Part shown: positions 9,534 through 17,977 of the stretch, one piece after another
Layout: each line of letters starts with the position of its first letter
How positions within the stretch are numbered: position 1 is the first letter of the stretch
NCBI GenBank assembly: GCA_947454235.1
Contig: CANGIY010000017.1
Span: forward strand, 1-64,000
Direction: 5' to 3'
Length of the DNA: 64,000 nt
DNA from: Chitinophagaceae bacterium
GTDB lineage: Bacteria; Bacteroidota; Bacteroidia; Chitinophagales; Chitinophagaceae
The notes under the pieces: model-generated
What the model saw: the letters and a program-made list of their open reading frames with translations, nothing else
Database searches by the model: none
Told to the model about the DNA's origin: nothing
Made by a program: the position numbers and the translations under genes

Positions 9534-10871
9534 TTGATTACTGAATATCGTGAGTATTTTTATACCATTATTCAGATAGCAAAAAAAACTCCTTTGAAAA
9601 TCAACAGACTTAATTTTATCCGCTCGGCAGCTACGCTTGCGACTTTATCAATGACAGAAATTGGCGCCTTTGCGCAACAAAAATCCATTGAAACCAAGGA
9701 TATCATATCGCCTACAAACGACACTTACTGGCGCGAGTTAAGGCAGCTTTTCCCTTTATCGAAAGACCTTACATATTTAAATAATGGAACTTTTGGTCCT
9801 TCGCCATACCCTGTTATTGATGCTATGCGTGAGGCGATGATGGATCAGGATCGTGAAGGTAACTACGGTGGCTACGACTCTACTCCCGGCAAAATTGCAA
9901 AGTTCGTTGGTGCCGATGAATCAGAAATAACCCTCACTCATAATGTTACTGAGGGAGTAAACATAGCCTGTTGGGGTGTTCCTTTGAAGAAAGGAGATGA
10001 AGTAATTATCTCAACACACGAACACGTGGGCAATATGTTACCGTGGATGACGCGCATGAAAGTGCATGGCATCGTGCTCAAGAAATTCAAACCGGGTAAT
10101 ACCGCCGATGAAACACTCGACAACATCAAAAAACAAATTACCTCAAAAACACGCGTCATCGCTACCCCTCATATTCCTTGCACACAAGGTCAGGTATTTC
10201 CTGTAAAGGAAATCTGCCAAATGGCTCGGGAAAAAGGCATTTATTCATTGATAGATGGTGCACATGGACCTGGCATGTTGGTTTTAGATTTACATGACTT
10301 AGGCTGTGACACGTACGCTTCGTGCACCCATAAATGGATGCTGGGCCCTAAGGGAACCGGTTTCCTGTATGTTCGTAAAGATTTCAGAGATACAGTACAA
10401 ACATACTACGGTGGTGCAGGCACTGCTGATGAACATTGGGATTTGATAACAGACCCAATTACAATTGGCAATTATGCACCGACAGGGCACCGCTATTATG
10501 GCGGCACTCAGGCTAACGGACTTTATAAAGGTGTAAATGCAGCTATTGATTTTATTGAATCGATAGGAATCGAGAATGTACACAATAGAATTTCTTACCT
10601 CGGCAAGTACATGCAAGACAAGCTGCTGGATTTTGGTAAGGATAAAATTGAAGTTATCACCCCAACTGAAGACAGGTCAAGGTGTGCTGTAAATGGGTTT
10701 AAAGTTAAGTTCATGGAACACAGCAAACTATATGAAAAGGCAGGTGAAAATAAAATCAGAATCAGGATTGTGCCTGAATGCGGCTTGAACTCATTGCGTG
10801 TTTCAACCCATATTTACAATAGCACTGCCGATGTAGATAAGTTTATTGACTTGATTAAGAAGTTGGTGTAA
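9534..10871 (+). CDS. Aminotransferase class V-fold enzyme with an N-terminal export-like segment
   Basis: A PLP-dependent fold-type I enzyme of the class V/isopenicillin N epimerase-like group (445 residues from TTG 9534). Key residues: NNGTFGPSP at the substrate site, THNVTEG (phosphate binding), SLIDGAHGPG (Asp241 pairs with the PLP nitrogen) and CTHKWMLGPKG (Lys267 is the Schiff-base lysine). The start is unclear. The first ~22 residues look non-native, and an in-frame TTG at 9594 would begin MKINRLNFIRSAATLATLS, a Tat-like or Sec-like leader followed by an AFAQ cleavage site. The enzyme is therefore probably exported. Similar exported class V proteins occur in Bacteroidota; the substrate is unknown. 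Confidence 0.85.
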   Translation: MITEYREYFYTIIQIAKKTPLKINRLNFIRSAATLATLSMTEIGAFAQQKSIETKDIISPTNDTYWRELRQLFPLSKDLTYLNNGTFGPSPYPVIDAMREAMMDQDREGNYGGYDSTPGKIAKFVGADESEITLTHNVTEGVNIACWGVPLKKGDEVIISTHEHVGNMLPWMTRMKVHGIVLKKFKPGNTADETLDNIKKQITSKTRVIATPHIPCTQGQVFPVKEICQMAREKGIYSLIDGAHGPGMLVLDLHDLGCDTYASCTHKWMLGPKGTGFLYVRKDFRDTVQTYYGGAGTADEHWDLITDPITIGNYAPTGHRYYGGTQANGLYKGVNAAIDFIESIGIENVHNRISYLGKYMQDKLLDFGKDKIEVITPTEDRSRCAVNGFKVKFMEHSKLYEKAGENKIRIRIVPECGLNSLRVSTHIYNSTADVDKFIDLIKKLV

Positions 10872-10889
10872 AGGGAAATTTTACCTTTA
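10863..10889 (+). promoter_or_regulatory. Putative promoter of the TPR lipoprotein (TTG, 16-bp gap, TACCTTTA)
   Basis: TTG at 10863-10865 and TACCTTTA at 10882-10889 (one mismatch to TAnnTTTG). The upstream element lies in the last codons of the preceding aminotransferase gene, 19 bp before the ATG at 10908. Confidence 0.4.
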
Positions 10890-10907
10890 CAAGAAATATT
10901 TTCACCC

Positions 10908-11912
10908 ATGAAAAAGCCAAACCTTCATTCGGTTATCCTTTGCATTTTGATGATGCTGTCTTTTGGATTTGCAGCATGTACTTCAAACAATAGTACGCTT
11001 GAAAAGGAAGCACGCTCGAAATCAAGCCAGTTTACGGCAATGGCTATTCGTGCCTATCAAACAAATGACTTCGAAAAAGCCAAAGATTATTGCAATGCCG
11101 CATTGGAACAAATAGAGTCAAAAACAGGAGGTAGCCATTTTCTGAAAACTGTGGATAAAGAATATGCCAATGCAAAGATGATACTGGGCAACCTTTTTCT
11201 GACTACAGGCAACGATACATCGGCCTACTTCAATTATAAAGATGCTTTAAAGTACATTGGAGCCAATGATTCTGAGAACTTGTTTAAGGTAAATTGCTAT
11301 CTCACTCAGGTTACAAATTCAGCTGGTGTTGGAAACACTATTTCAAATAAATACTTGAAAAATGCAACCTCCTATTGCAGGGATGAAAAAGATGCTGTGT
11401 ACCTCTTGCTTATGAAAATGCAGGTCGCCGCCTTAATGTTTGAAAAAACCAGTTTTCAAAATATGATTGACTCAACCATTTCGTTGGCCAATTATTTAGA
11501 CGAATCAAGCAAAAAGACACTTCTGCATCAAATTAGTTTTTATGAATTATACGCTGATTGCATAGACCCATTTGAATTCAAAGAGCAGGTAGTAAAAGAA
11601 CTGGACTCTATGATAATAGCTGAAAGCCAAAACAAATTTAGAGTAGCCAGATTGATTTACACGAAAGGTGCCTACCTTTTAAATTTCCCCGAAAAAATCA
11701 ATGAATCTCGAGCAGAGTTAGAAAAGAGCTTAGCGCTTTCTCGCAGATGCAAATATTATCGCATTTCGCTGTACAGTTTAAGAATGCTAAATGAGTGTTA
11801 CAAAAAACTCAAAAATGAACCAGCATACAGAGCCGCAAAGAGCGAACTTTTGCGACTTCAAGCTATTGACATTCCCTATGTAATTTACGCCAGAGAACTA
11901 GGGAACAATTAG
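10908..11912 (+). CDS. TPR-like lipoprotein
   Basis: A 334-residue protein with a lipoprotein signal (hydrophobic stretch ending FGFAACTS, lipid on Cys24). Most of the mature protein is alpha-helical with TPR-like repeats: AIRAYQTNDFEKAKDYCNAAL near 46-66, a second with ANAKMILGNLFLTTGNDTSAYF, and a C-terminal set with YSLRMLNECYKK. It likely sits in the periplasm or at the outer membrane as a scaffold. Nothing in the sequence shows a partner. It has its own weak promoter and no visible terminator before rfbF. Confidence 0.7.
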   Translation: MKKPNLHSVILCILMMLSFGFAACTSNNSTLEKEARSKSSQFTAMAIRAYQTNDFEKAKDYCNAALEQIESKTGGSHFLKTVDKEYANAKMILGNLFLTTGNDTSAYFNYKDALKYIGANDSENLFKVNCYLTQVTNSAGVGNTISNKYLKNATSYCRDEKDAVYLLLMKMQVAALMFEKTSFQNMIDSTISLANYLDESSKKTLLHQISFYELYADCIDPFEFKEQVVKELDSMIIAESQNKFRVARLIYTKGAYLLNFPEKINESRAELEKSLALSRRCKYYRISLYSLRMLNECYKKLKNEPAYRAAKSELLRLQAIDIPYVIYARELGNN

Positions 11913-12071
11913 AAAAATTAAGTTTCAATTCCTCAAGTGATACAACGAATCAGACAGTTTAGAATAACAAAAATCTTCATTCATAATTACAACCTGATGT
12001 AGATGGTTAAATAATCTTAATCACGCGTCAATAACCCTAATTATGGGCTCATTTTTTCCTATCAATTAGCA

Positions 12072-12079
12072 TATATTTG
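12072..12079 (+). promoter_or_regulatory. -7 box of rfbF (TATATTTG), placing the transcript start at or next to the ATG
   Basis: TATATTTG matches TAnnTTTG exactly and ends only 5 bp before the rfbF ATG (TTTGTACCCATG). Bacteroidota transcripts usually begin several bases after this box, so the mRNA may be leaderless. Confidence 0.5.
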
Positions 12080-12084
12080 TACCC

Positions 12085-12858
12085 ATGAAAGTAGTCATTT
12101 TTGCAGGCGGCAAGGGCACTCGTATTTCCGAAGAGTCGTCGCTGAGACCTAAACCCATGATTGAGATTGGTGGAAAACCAATTTTGTGGCACATTATGAA
12201 AATATATGCTGCTTATGGTCACACTGAATTTATTATATGCCTTGGCTACAAAGCCTGGATGATTAAAGAATATTTTGTCAACTACTTCATGCACAACGCT
12301 GATATGACTGTAGACCTGACGAATAATTCGGTTGAAGTACATAGAAACACAGCAGAACCATTCAAAATTTCTTTGATAGATACAGGTCTTGAAACCATGA
12401 CAGCGGGACGCCTCAAACGCGTTTTACCATATATAGGTAATGAGACTTTTATGCTTACTTACGGCGACGGTGTTGCTGATGTAAATATTGACGAGCTCAT
12501 CAAATTCCACAAAAACAGCGGCAAAATCTGCACTATGACTGCCATTCAGGCCACGAGCAGGTTTGGTGTTATTAAAATGCAGGAAGATGGTACAATAGAC
12601 AACTTCGAAGAAAAACCAGCCGATTCAGGTACTTGGATTAATGGTGGGTTCTTTGTAATTGAGCCTGAAATTGCGAAATACCTGCACGATGATGCTGACG
12701 ATATTATGTGGGAACGCCAGCCAATGGACGACCTTGCTGCTGACCGCCAGATTGGTGCTTTCAAACACAACAACTTCTGGAAGTGCATGGATACACTGCG
12801 TGATAAGGAAGAATTAGAAAACTTGTGGCAAACGAATCCAACCTGGAAAAAATGGTAA
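12085..12858 (+). CDS. rfbF: Glucose-1-phosphate cytidylyltransferase
   Basis: A 257-residue nucleotidyltransferase that makes CDP-glucose from CTP and glucose 1-phosphate, the first step to CDP-6-deoxyhexoses. It has the nucleotide-binding start FAGGKGTRISEES...RPKPMIEIGGKPILWH, the metal-site LTYGDGVADV, FGVIKM, NFEEKP and WINGGFFV. The C-terminal FWKCMDTLRDKEELENLW is characteristic of RfbF rather than RfbA. Length is exactly typical. The stop overlaps the rfbG start (ATGGTAA), pointing to translational coupling. It is the first gene of a three-gene operon. Confidence 0.96.
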   Translation: MKVVIFAGGKGTRISEESSLRPKPMIEIGGKPILWHIMKIYAAYGHTEFIICLGYKAWMIKEYFVNYFMHNADMTVDLTNNSVEVHRNTAEPFKISLIDTGLETMTAGRLKRVLPYIGNETFMLTYGDGVADVNIDELIKFHKNSGKICTMTAIQATSRFGVIKMQEDGTIDNFEEKPADSGTWINGGFFVIEPEIAKYLHDDADDIMWERQPMDDLAADRQIGAFKHNNFWKCMDTLRDKEELENLWQTNPTWKKW

Positions 12859-13925
12859 CTACCGCTTACTTACAAAAGGCATATTCCGGCAAAAAAGTAT
12901 TCTTAACGGGTCATACCGGGTTTAAAGGAACATGGCTTTTACAAATATTGCACAATGCAGGGGCTATAGTGAAAGGCTACTCACTGGCACCTGAAAAAGC
13001 TGATGATTTATACAACCAAATCAATGGTGACTCTTTGTGTACTTCAGTGATTGGTGACATTTGTGCTGCTGAAAAACTGAAGAAAGAACTACTCGATTTC
13101 CAACCTGATTATGTGATTCATTTTGCAGCTCAGGCATTGGTTAAAAGAGGATACGACCAACCACTTTATACTTTTTTGGCAAATGCACAGGGAACAGCAC
13201 ACGTGCTCGATGCAATGCGTTTTTTAGATAAAAAGTGCGTGGGGCTAATGATAACTACCGATAAGGTGTATGACAACCCTGAGCGCGGATTACCTTTTAG
13301 TGAAGATGACAAACTTGGCGGATATGACCCATATTCTGCAAGTAAGGCTTCGGCTGAAATTGTAATTGACTCTTACAGAAGGTCGTTTTTCAACCCTGCA
13401 CAGTACGAAAAACATCAAAAATCAATTGCTGCTGCGAGAGCAGGAAATGTAATTGGTGGTGGCGATTATTCTGATGATAGAATTATCCCTGATATGGTTC
13501 GCTCTTTGGCACAACATGTAAACACAATTGTCAGGAATCCGAAATCAATACGCCCATGGCAGCATGTATTAGAACCACTGGGTGCATATTTGTTGCTTGC
13601 CGGCAAGTTATATGATTCCCCAACTCAATATTGTTCGGCATTTAATTTGGGACCTAACCCCGGTGACATGCTTACAGTAGAAGAACTGGTGAATATATTC
13701 TTTAAGTGTTATGGTCGCGGGCAGTTTGAGACACAAATAAACCCCAATGCACCACACGAAGCAAAACTGCTGCTTTTAGACAGTACAAAAGCAAAAGATG
13801 AATTGGGTTGGGTGCCAAAAATGGATGCGAGAACAGCCATTGAATGGACTGCAAACTGGTATGCCGATGATTCAAAAAGTGCGCACGAAAAATGCATCAG
13901 CCAAATCAATTCCTATTTCAGTTAG
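12852..13925 (+). CDS. rfbG: CDP-glucose 4,6-dehydratase
   Basis: A 357-residue extended SDR that oxidises and dehydrates CDP-D-glucose to CDP-4-keto-6-deoxy-D-glucose. It shows the NAD site GHTGFKGTWL, HFAAQALVKRGYDQP (RfbG-type rather than RmlB), the TTDKVY triad region, the catalytic YSASKASAE (YxxxK) and the sugar-site RAGNVIGGGDYSDDRIIPD with RPWQHVLEPLGAYL. The ATG at 12852 overlaps the rfbF stop by 7 bp. A GTG at 12825 is in frame but would overlap rfbF by 34 bp, and the ATG gives the usual family length. Confidence 0.96.
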   Translation: MVTTAYLQKAYSGKKVFLTGHTGFKGTWLLQILHNAGAIVKGYSLAPEKADDLYNQINGDSLCTSVIGDICAAEKLKKELLDFQPDYVIHFAAQALVKRGYDQPLYTFLANAQGTAHVLDAMRFLDKKCVGLMITTDKVYDNPERGLPFSEDDKLGGYDPYSASKASAEIVIDSYRRSFFNPAQYEKHQKSIAAARAGNVIGGGDYSDDRIIPDMVRSLAQHVNTIVRNPKSIRPWQHVLEPLGAYLLLAGKLYDSPTQYCSAFNLGPNPGDMLTVEELVNIFFKCYGRGQFETQINPNAPHEAKLLLLDSTKAKDELGWVPKMDARTAIEWTANWYADDSKSAHEKCISQINSYFS

Positions 13926-13955
13926 GCAAAACAAATTATTAAACGCAGCAACAGT

Positions 13956-14492
13956 TTGAACTTAATACCATCTCATTTAGCCGGTGCCGGAATTTTAGAA
14001 TTACCCCATTCTTTTGATAACAGAGGGTCTTTCACTAAAACCTTCAACACCCCGGCGCTGGAAAATATAGGCATCAACTTTGACTTGAAAGAAAGTTACT
14101 TTTCCTTCAGTTCGAAAGATGTGATTCGAGGTATGCACTTTCAGTTGCCCCCTCACGACCACGCTAAAATTGTTTTTTGCCCGCTGGGTAGTATTTTAGA
14201 TGTGATTGTAGATTTAAGAAAAGACTCACCCACCTACGGACAATGCGATGCCGAGGTGCTTTCGGGCGATAATTTTAAAGCTATGTATATTCCGAAGGGG
14301 TTTGCGCATGGGTTCAAAGCACTCACAGATGGAGCTATGACTTACTACCTTGTTTCTTCGGCTTACCACAAAGACTCTGATACAGGCATTTTGTACAACA
14401 GTATTGGTCTTGATTGGGATGTTGCAAAACCTATTATGTCAGACAGAGACAAGGGTTTTATAGAGTTGAAAGATTTTTCAAGCCCTTTCTAA
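13956..14492 (+). CDS. RmlC-type cupin epimerase (dTDP-4-dehydrorhamnose 3,5-epimerase family), probably acting on CDP-4-keto-6-deoxyglucose
   Basis: A 178-residue cupin of the RmlC family. It has FDNRGSFTKTF at the N-terminus, the catalytic RGMHFQ (His61), Lys71 in HDHAKIV, DVIVDLRKDSPTYG, and the IPKGFAHGFKAL strand, followed by a Tyr-rich strand where the catalytic Tyr lies. Family enzymes epimerise C3 and/or C5 of 4-keto-6-deoxy sugar nucleotides. Because it follows rfbF and rfbG and no rmlA or rmlB is nearby, I infer a CDP-linked substrate. Translation starts at TTG (13956), 30 bp after rfbG. No 4-reductase or glycosyltransferase follows, so the final sugar cannot be named. Confidence 0.88.
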   Translation: MNLIPSHLAGAGILELPHSFDNRGSFTKTFNTPALENIGINFDLKESYFSFSSKDVIRGMHFQLPPHDHAKIVFCPLGSILDVIVDLRKDSPTYGQCDAEVLSGDNFKAMYIPKGFAHGFKALTDGAMTYYLVSSAYHKDSDTGILYNSIGLDWDVAKPIMSDRDKGFIELKDFSSPF

Positions 14493-14498
14493 ACTAGG

Positions 14499-14915
14499 CT
14501 ATGGGTGAGCAGACACCCAGTGGGCGCCATCGTCAAAAAACTCTTTCTTCCAGATAGGTACTGTTTGTTTGAGGTTATCAATAATGAACCTGCATGCTTC
14601 AAATGCTGCCGCCCTGTGCATACTCGATACACCAATAATTACAGCAATACCCATTACTTCAACCGTACCTGTTCTATGCGCTACAAACACATTTATCAGG
14701 TCCCAGTTTGAACGCGCTTCTTCAATAATTTTCGCAATTTCAGAAATTGCCATTTTCTCGTACGCCTCAAATTCGAGCTTAACCGCTGTTTTCCCTAAGC
14801 TTTTATTGCGTACAGTGCCCACAAAAATATCGATACCACCTGCATCGGGAGCAGCTATAAACTGGTAACAATCGTCTAATTTTAGGTCGGTATCTCTGAT
14901 TGAAATATGATTCAT
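14499..14915 (-). CDS. moaE: Molybdopterin synthase catalytic subunit
   Basis: A 138-residue large subunit of molybdopterin synthase, which moves sulfur from MoaD thiocarboxylate onto cyclic pyranopterin monophosphate. All family marks are present: FVGTVRNKS, LEFEAYEKMA, VFVAHRTGTVEVM, the active-site HRAAAFEACRFIIDNLK, VPIWKKE (catalytic Lys residues) and DGAHWV. It follows moaD with a one-base gap (minus strand), so the two are co-translated. Its stop is 6 bp from the convergent epimerase gene. Confidence 0.97.
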   Translation of the reverse strand: MNHISIRDTDLKLDDCYQFIAAPDAGGIDIFVGTVRNKSLGKTAVKLEFEAYEKMAISEIAKIIEEARSNWDLINVFVAHRTGTVEVMGIAVIIGVSSMHRAAAFEACRFIIDNLKQTVPIWKKEFFDDGAHWVSAHP

Positions 14916-14916
14916 G

Positions 14917-15159
14917 CTATCCGCCGCTTACAGGTGGAATGATTGCCACCTCATCTTTTTCCTGTAAATATTGTGCTGGTACCGCATACACTTCATTGAT
15001 AGCAACTGCATAAGTAGCCAGCCGTTTCAGTGCAGGAAAACGCTCTTCAAGCAAATCTTTCATTGTTTCAACTGTACACTGCGACGGCACAACAAAGTTA
15101 ATTTGCCGGGCGCCAAAAATGTCTTTAGCAATTCCAAACGCTAAAATCTGCAATACCAT
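14917..15159 (-). CDS. moaD: Molybdopterin synthase sulfur carrier subunit
   Basis: An 80-residue ubiquitin-like sulfur carrier that ends in VAIIPPVSGG; the terminal Gly-Gly is adenylated and thiocarboxylated. The N-terminal strand is MVLQILAFGIAKDIFG. An upstream ATG at 15183 would add eight residues (MSLPLPLY) absent from typical MoaD proteins. A TACCTTTA box lies at 15176-15169 between the two ATGs, so I prefer 15159. Transcription may also come from the promoter at 15295-15302, through the structured leader. Confidence 0.92.
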   Translation of the reverse strand: MVLQILAFGIAKDIFGARQINFVVPSQCTVETMKDLLEERFPALKRLATYAVAINEVYAVPAQYLQEKDEVAIIPPVSGG

Positions 15160-15193
15160 ATATAATGGTAAAGGTAACGACATTGAGGTTCAT

Positions 15194-15294
15194 AAAAAAA
15201 CAATCGGACTGTATGTGCTACAGCCCGACATGCGTGGATTAGTGACGAAACACTTGGATTTATACTTGGTATCTGTTGCTCTTTTCAGACACCA
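15194..15294 (-). ncRNA. Candidate ~100-nt structured RNA: sRNA, or attenuated leader of moaDE
   Basis: A TACCTTTG box (15302-15295, minus strand) is followed at once by a stem GGTGTCTG/CAGATACC (15293-15268, one G-U pair, 10-nt loop), then a small AGTG/CACT hairpin. Last comes a terminator: CGGGCTGTA/TACAGTCCG (15227-15205, one G-U pair, 5-nt loop) followed by ATTGTTTTTTT. No open frame of note is inside. It lies between rho and moaD, both on the same strand, so it is either a free small RNA or a leader that ends most transcripts before moaD. It matches no RNA family I can name; it does not look like SRP, 6S or tRNA. Confidence 0.55.
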
Positions 15295-15302
15295 CAAAGG
15301 TA
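15295..15302 (-). promoter_or_regulatory. -7 box of the candidate RNA (TACCTTTG)
   Basis: Exact TAnnTTTG match on the minus strand, directly before the first hairpin of the candidate RNA and well separated from rho by the rho terminator at 15383-15404. Confidence 0.5.
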
Positions 15303-15382
15303 CGCACTAAAACACAATTAACTATTTGATTTAATTAATGAAATCAAATGATAGAATAGAGAAACACAATAAAAAAGAAAAA

Positions 15383-15404
15383 AGGGGAACGTTGCCGCTC
15401 CCCT
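15383..15404 (-). terminator. Rho-independent terminator of rho
   Basis: On the minus strand AGGGGAGCG pairs with CGTTCCCCT (9 bp, one G-U) around a GCAA tetraloop, followed by TTTTTTCTTTTTT. It lies 21 bp after the rho stop. Confidence 0.92.
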
Positions 15405-15425
15405 CTCCCTTTGGCTTAAAACCAA

Positions 15426-17789
15426 TTATTTATTCATTGTAGCAAGAAACTCTTCGTTGCTTCTTGTGCCTTTCATTTGTTTCAATAAGAAGTTCATTGC
15501 TTCGTCAACATTCATATCGGCGATGTGATTGCGCAGGAGCCACATTTTATTTTGTACATCTTTTTCCAACAACAAGTCATCGCGACGTGTTGAAGAAGAC
15601 GTAATATCAATTGCAGGGTAAATGCGTTTGTTTGCCAGTTTACGGTCGAGCTGCAATTCCATGTTACCTGTACCTTTGAATTCTTCAAAGATCACCTCAT
15701 CCATTTTTGAACCTGTATCAATCAATGCAGTTGCAAGGATGGTTAGCGAGCCACCATTTTCAATTTTACGGGCTGCACCGAAGAATTGTTTAGGTTTTTG
15801 CATGGCATTCGCTTCCACACCACCACTCAATACTTTACCACTTGCAGGAGCAACTGTATTGTGCGCACGTGCCAACCTTGTGATAGAGTCCAACAAAATA
15901 ACCACATCGTGACCCACTTCCACTAAACGCTTTGCTTTTTGAAGTGCGATTGTTGACACTTTTACGTGTTTATCAGCAGGTTCATCGAATGTTGAAGCTA
16001 TTACTTCAGCCCTTACACTGCGCTGCATGTCTGTAACTTCCTCCGGACGTTCGTCTACGAGTACAATCATCAGGTAACATTCAGGGTGATTAGAAGCAAT
16101 AGCATTAGCTACTTCTTTCAACAACATGGTTTTACCTGTTTTTGGTTGCGCCACAATCAATCCACGCTGACCCTTACCAATTGGGGTAAACAGATCCATG
16201 ATACGTGTACTGTAGTTGCTGGAAGTCGAAGTCAGATTCAGTTTTTCGAATGGGAACAACGGCGTCAAATAATCGAATGGAACCCTGTCACGAATTTCAT
16301 CAGGTAATTTACCGTTGATGGTTTCAACTTTAAGTAAAGCAAAGTACTTTTCACCTTCTTTCGGTGGTCTTACATTACCTTTTACCGTATCGCCTGTTTT
16401 CAAACCAAACAATTTGATTTGAGACGGTGATACATAAATATCATCTGGTGAACTTAAATAATTATAGTCGCTGCTGCGTAAGAAACCGTAGCCATCAGGC
16501 ATCATTTCCAAAACACCTTCGCTTGCTACAACACCATCGAAATCGAGATTGAAATTAGGTTGTTGTTCTTTTCTGAAACGGCTGTTTTGATTGAACGGAG
16601 TACGTTCAGGTTCAACGTTTTGCGGTGGTTGAAACTCAGGGTTTTCCTGAGTTGGCATGATGATATCAGAAACTTCAGTGGTAGTTTCTGGCACTTCAGC
16701 ATTTACTACTACTTCTTCATCGTCGGAGAATTCAGGTTCGTTTTGTGGAGCGACCTCTTCTTGCGCCTGACGACGGAAGCGATCATTGTTTTTCTGGAAA
16801 CGACCTTGATTATTTTGTCCCTGACGATCGTTACGATCACCTCTTTCTGGGCGATCATTTCTGTCCTGGCGGTCGTTGCGTTGTTCTTGTTGAGGGCGAT
16901 CCTGACGATCGTTCCTGTCACCTCGTTCTCCCCTATCCTGACGCTCGTTGCGCGGCTCTTGTTGCGGGCGTTCTTGACGGTCATTCCTGTTATCTCCGCG
17001 TTCTCCCCTGTCCTGACGCTCGTTGCGTGGCTCTTGTTGAGGGCGGTCGTTACGGTCATTCCTGTTACCACGTTCTCCTCTGTCCTGACGCTCGTTGCGC
17101 AGCTCTTGCTGAGGGCGGTCGTTACGTTCGTTCCTTTCTGGGCGAGGTTCACCTTGACCTTCAACGCGTTCAGTTTGGTCGCCGCGGTTTTCGTTTCTGT
17201 TTCTATCGAAACGGCCGTTGCGGTCTACCCTTTCAGGTCTTGCGCCACGTTCAAAACGTTCACGTTGGTACGGTCTCTGCGGTCGATTGAATGGAGTATC
17301 GTTGTTATTTTCTCCTTCAGCAGGGTTGTTGGCTTCAGCAGGTGCTTCTTCTGTTGGCTTGCTTTCAGCTACCGGAGCAACTTCTTCAACTTTTGCCTCA
17401 ACAGGCGCCGGAGCTGCTTCTTCAGTCACTTTTACCTTTGCTTTTTTACCCGGTTTCCTTTTTGCCGCTGGTGCTTCTTCAACTGCCGGAGCAACTTCTG
17501 CTAAAGGTTCCGGTGCTGGTGCCGGAGGCGGTGGTGGCGGTGGCGCCGGTTCAGTATTTCTTACAATTGGAGTAATTAAAAGCGGAGTTTCTTCTTTAGA
17601 TTTTCTTCCTCTTTTCTTCTTTGCGTCAGCATCAGATTGCTTTGCTCCAATTATCGCTTGTTGATCAAGAATTCTGTAAATGAGGGCTTGTTTGTCGAGA
17701 CCCTTAGAATTTGAAATTTTCAGATTGTCGGCGATATCTAACAGCTCAGGAATGAGCATGTCATTTAATTGCGAAATGTCGTAAGGCAT
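15426..17789 (-). CDS. rho: Transcription termination factor Rho with a long low-complexity insert
   Basis: A 787-residue Rho, the hexameric RNA-dependent ATPase that ends transcription. Residues 1-45 form the Rho_N helix-extension domain. Residues ~60-400 are an insert: first Pro/Ala/Glu-rich, then an Arg/Asn/Asp/Gln-rich part with ~24-residue repeats. The RNA-binding cold-shock domain is at ~420-495 ([13 protein letters not shown]...[14 protein letters not shown]). The ATPase follows, with Walker [12 protein letters not shown] near 549 and [12 protein letters not shown]. The core closely follows canonical Rho. E. coli Rho is 419 residues, so nearly half of this one is insert; long inserts are common in Bacteroidota and Actinobacteria. 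It has its own terminator. Confidence 0.97.
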   Translation of the reverse strand: MPYDISQLNDMLIPELLDIADNLKISNSKGLDKQALIYRILDQQAIIGAKQSDADAKKKRGRKSKEETPLLITPIVRNTEPAPPPPPPPAPAPEPLAEVAPAVEEAPAAKRKPGKKAKVKVTEEAAPAPVEAKVEEVAPVAESKPTEEAPAEANNPAEGENNNDTPFNRPQRPYQRERFERGARPERVDRNGRFDRNRNENRGDQTERVEGQGEPRPERNERNDRPQQELRNERQDRGERGNRNDRNDRPQQEPRNERQDRGERGDNRNDRQERPQQEPRNERQDRGERGDRNDRQDRPQQEQRNDRQDRNDRPERGDRNDRQGQNNQGRFQKNNDRFRRQAQEEVAPQNEPEFSDDEEVVVNAEVPETTTEVSDIIMPTQENPEFQPPQNVEPERTPFNQNSRFRKEQQPNFNLDFDGVVASEGVLEMMPDGYGFLRSSDYNYLSSPDDIYVSPSQIKLFGLKTGDTVKGNVRPPKEGEKYFALLKVETINGKLPDEIRDRVPFDYLTPLFPFEKLNLTSTSSNYSTRIMDLFTPIGKGQRGLIVAQPKTGKTMLLKEVANAIASNHPECYLMIVLVDERPEEVTDMQRSVRAEVIASTFDEPADKHVKVSTIALQKAKRLVEVGHDVVILLDSITRLARAHNTVAPASGKVLSGGVEANAMQKPKQFFGAARKIENGGSLTILATALIDTGSKMDEVIFEEFKGTGNMELQLDRKLANKRIYPAIDITSSSTRRDDLLLEKDVQNKMWLLRNHIADMNVDEAMNFLLKQMKGTRSNEEFLATMNK
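16860..17150 (-). repeat. In-frame tandem repeats inside the rho insert
   Basis: Four copies of a 72-75 bp unit (landmark CTCTTGTTGxGGGCG on the plus strand at 16884, 16956, 17031 and 17103). They encode a ~24-residue unit built on [21 protein letters not shown]. The units differ by single substitutions and one-codon length changes, so they can slip without breaking the frame. Confidence 0.85.
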
Positions 17790-17977
17790 GCCTTAAATTT
17801 TAAAAATAATGTGTTTGTCAATTAGTTTTCTCGGTGTTAATACCAATGATTTTTTTCTGAACCGGTTATCAAAACAAGAAATAATTTATTGAACCGGATA
17901 TAGGATGGAATACTATTCAGTTTCCGTAGTGCAATTTTACGATTGTTTTTCTATAAAACGAATACCGTGTGCAAATT

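Noticed and set aside
16860-17150. CRISPR-like periodicity
   Set aside because: The 72-75 bp periods are in-frame protein repeats in rho with no unique spacers. No CRISPR array or cas gene was seen in the window.
16560-17504. Long plus-strand open frame (314 codons) opposite rho
   Set aside because: It is the antisense of the low-complexity Arg/Asp/Gln-rich rho insert; repeats and codon bias keep the frame open. No start signal or known motif.
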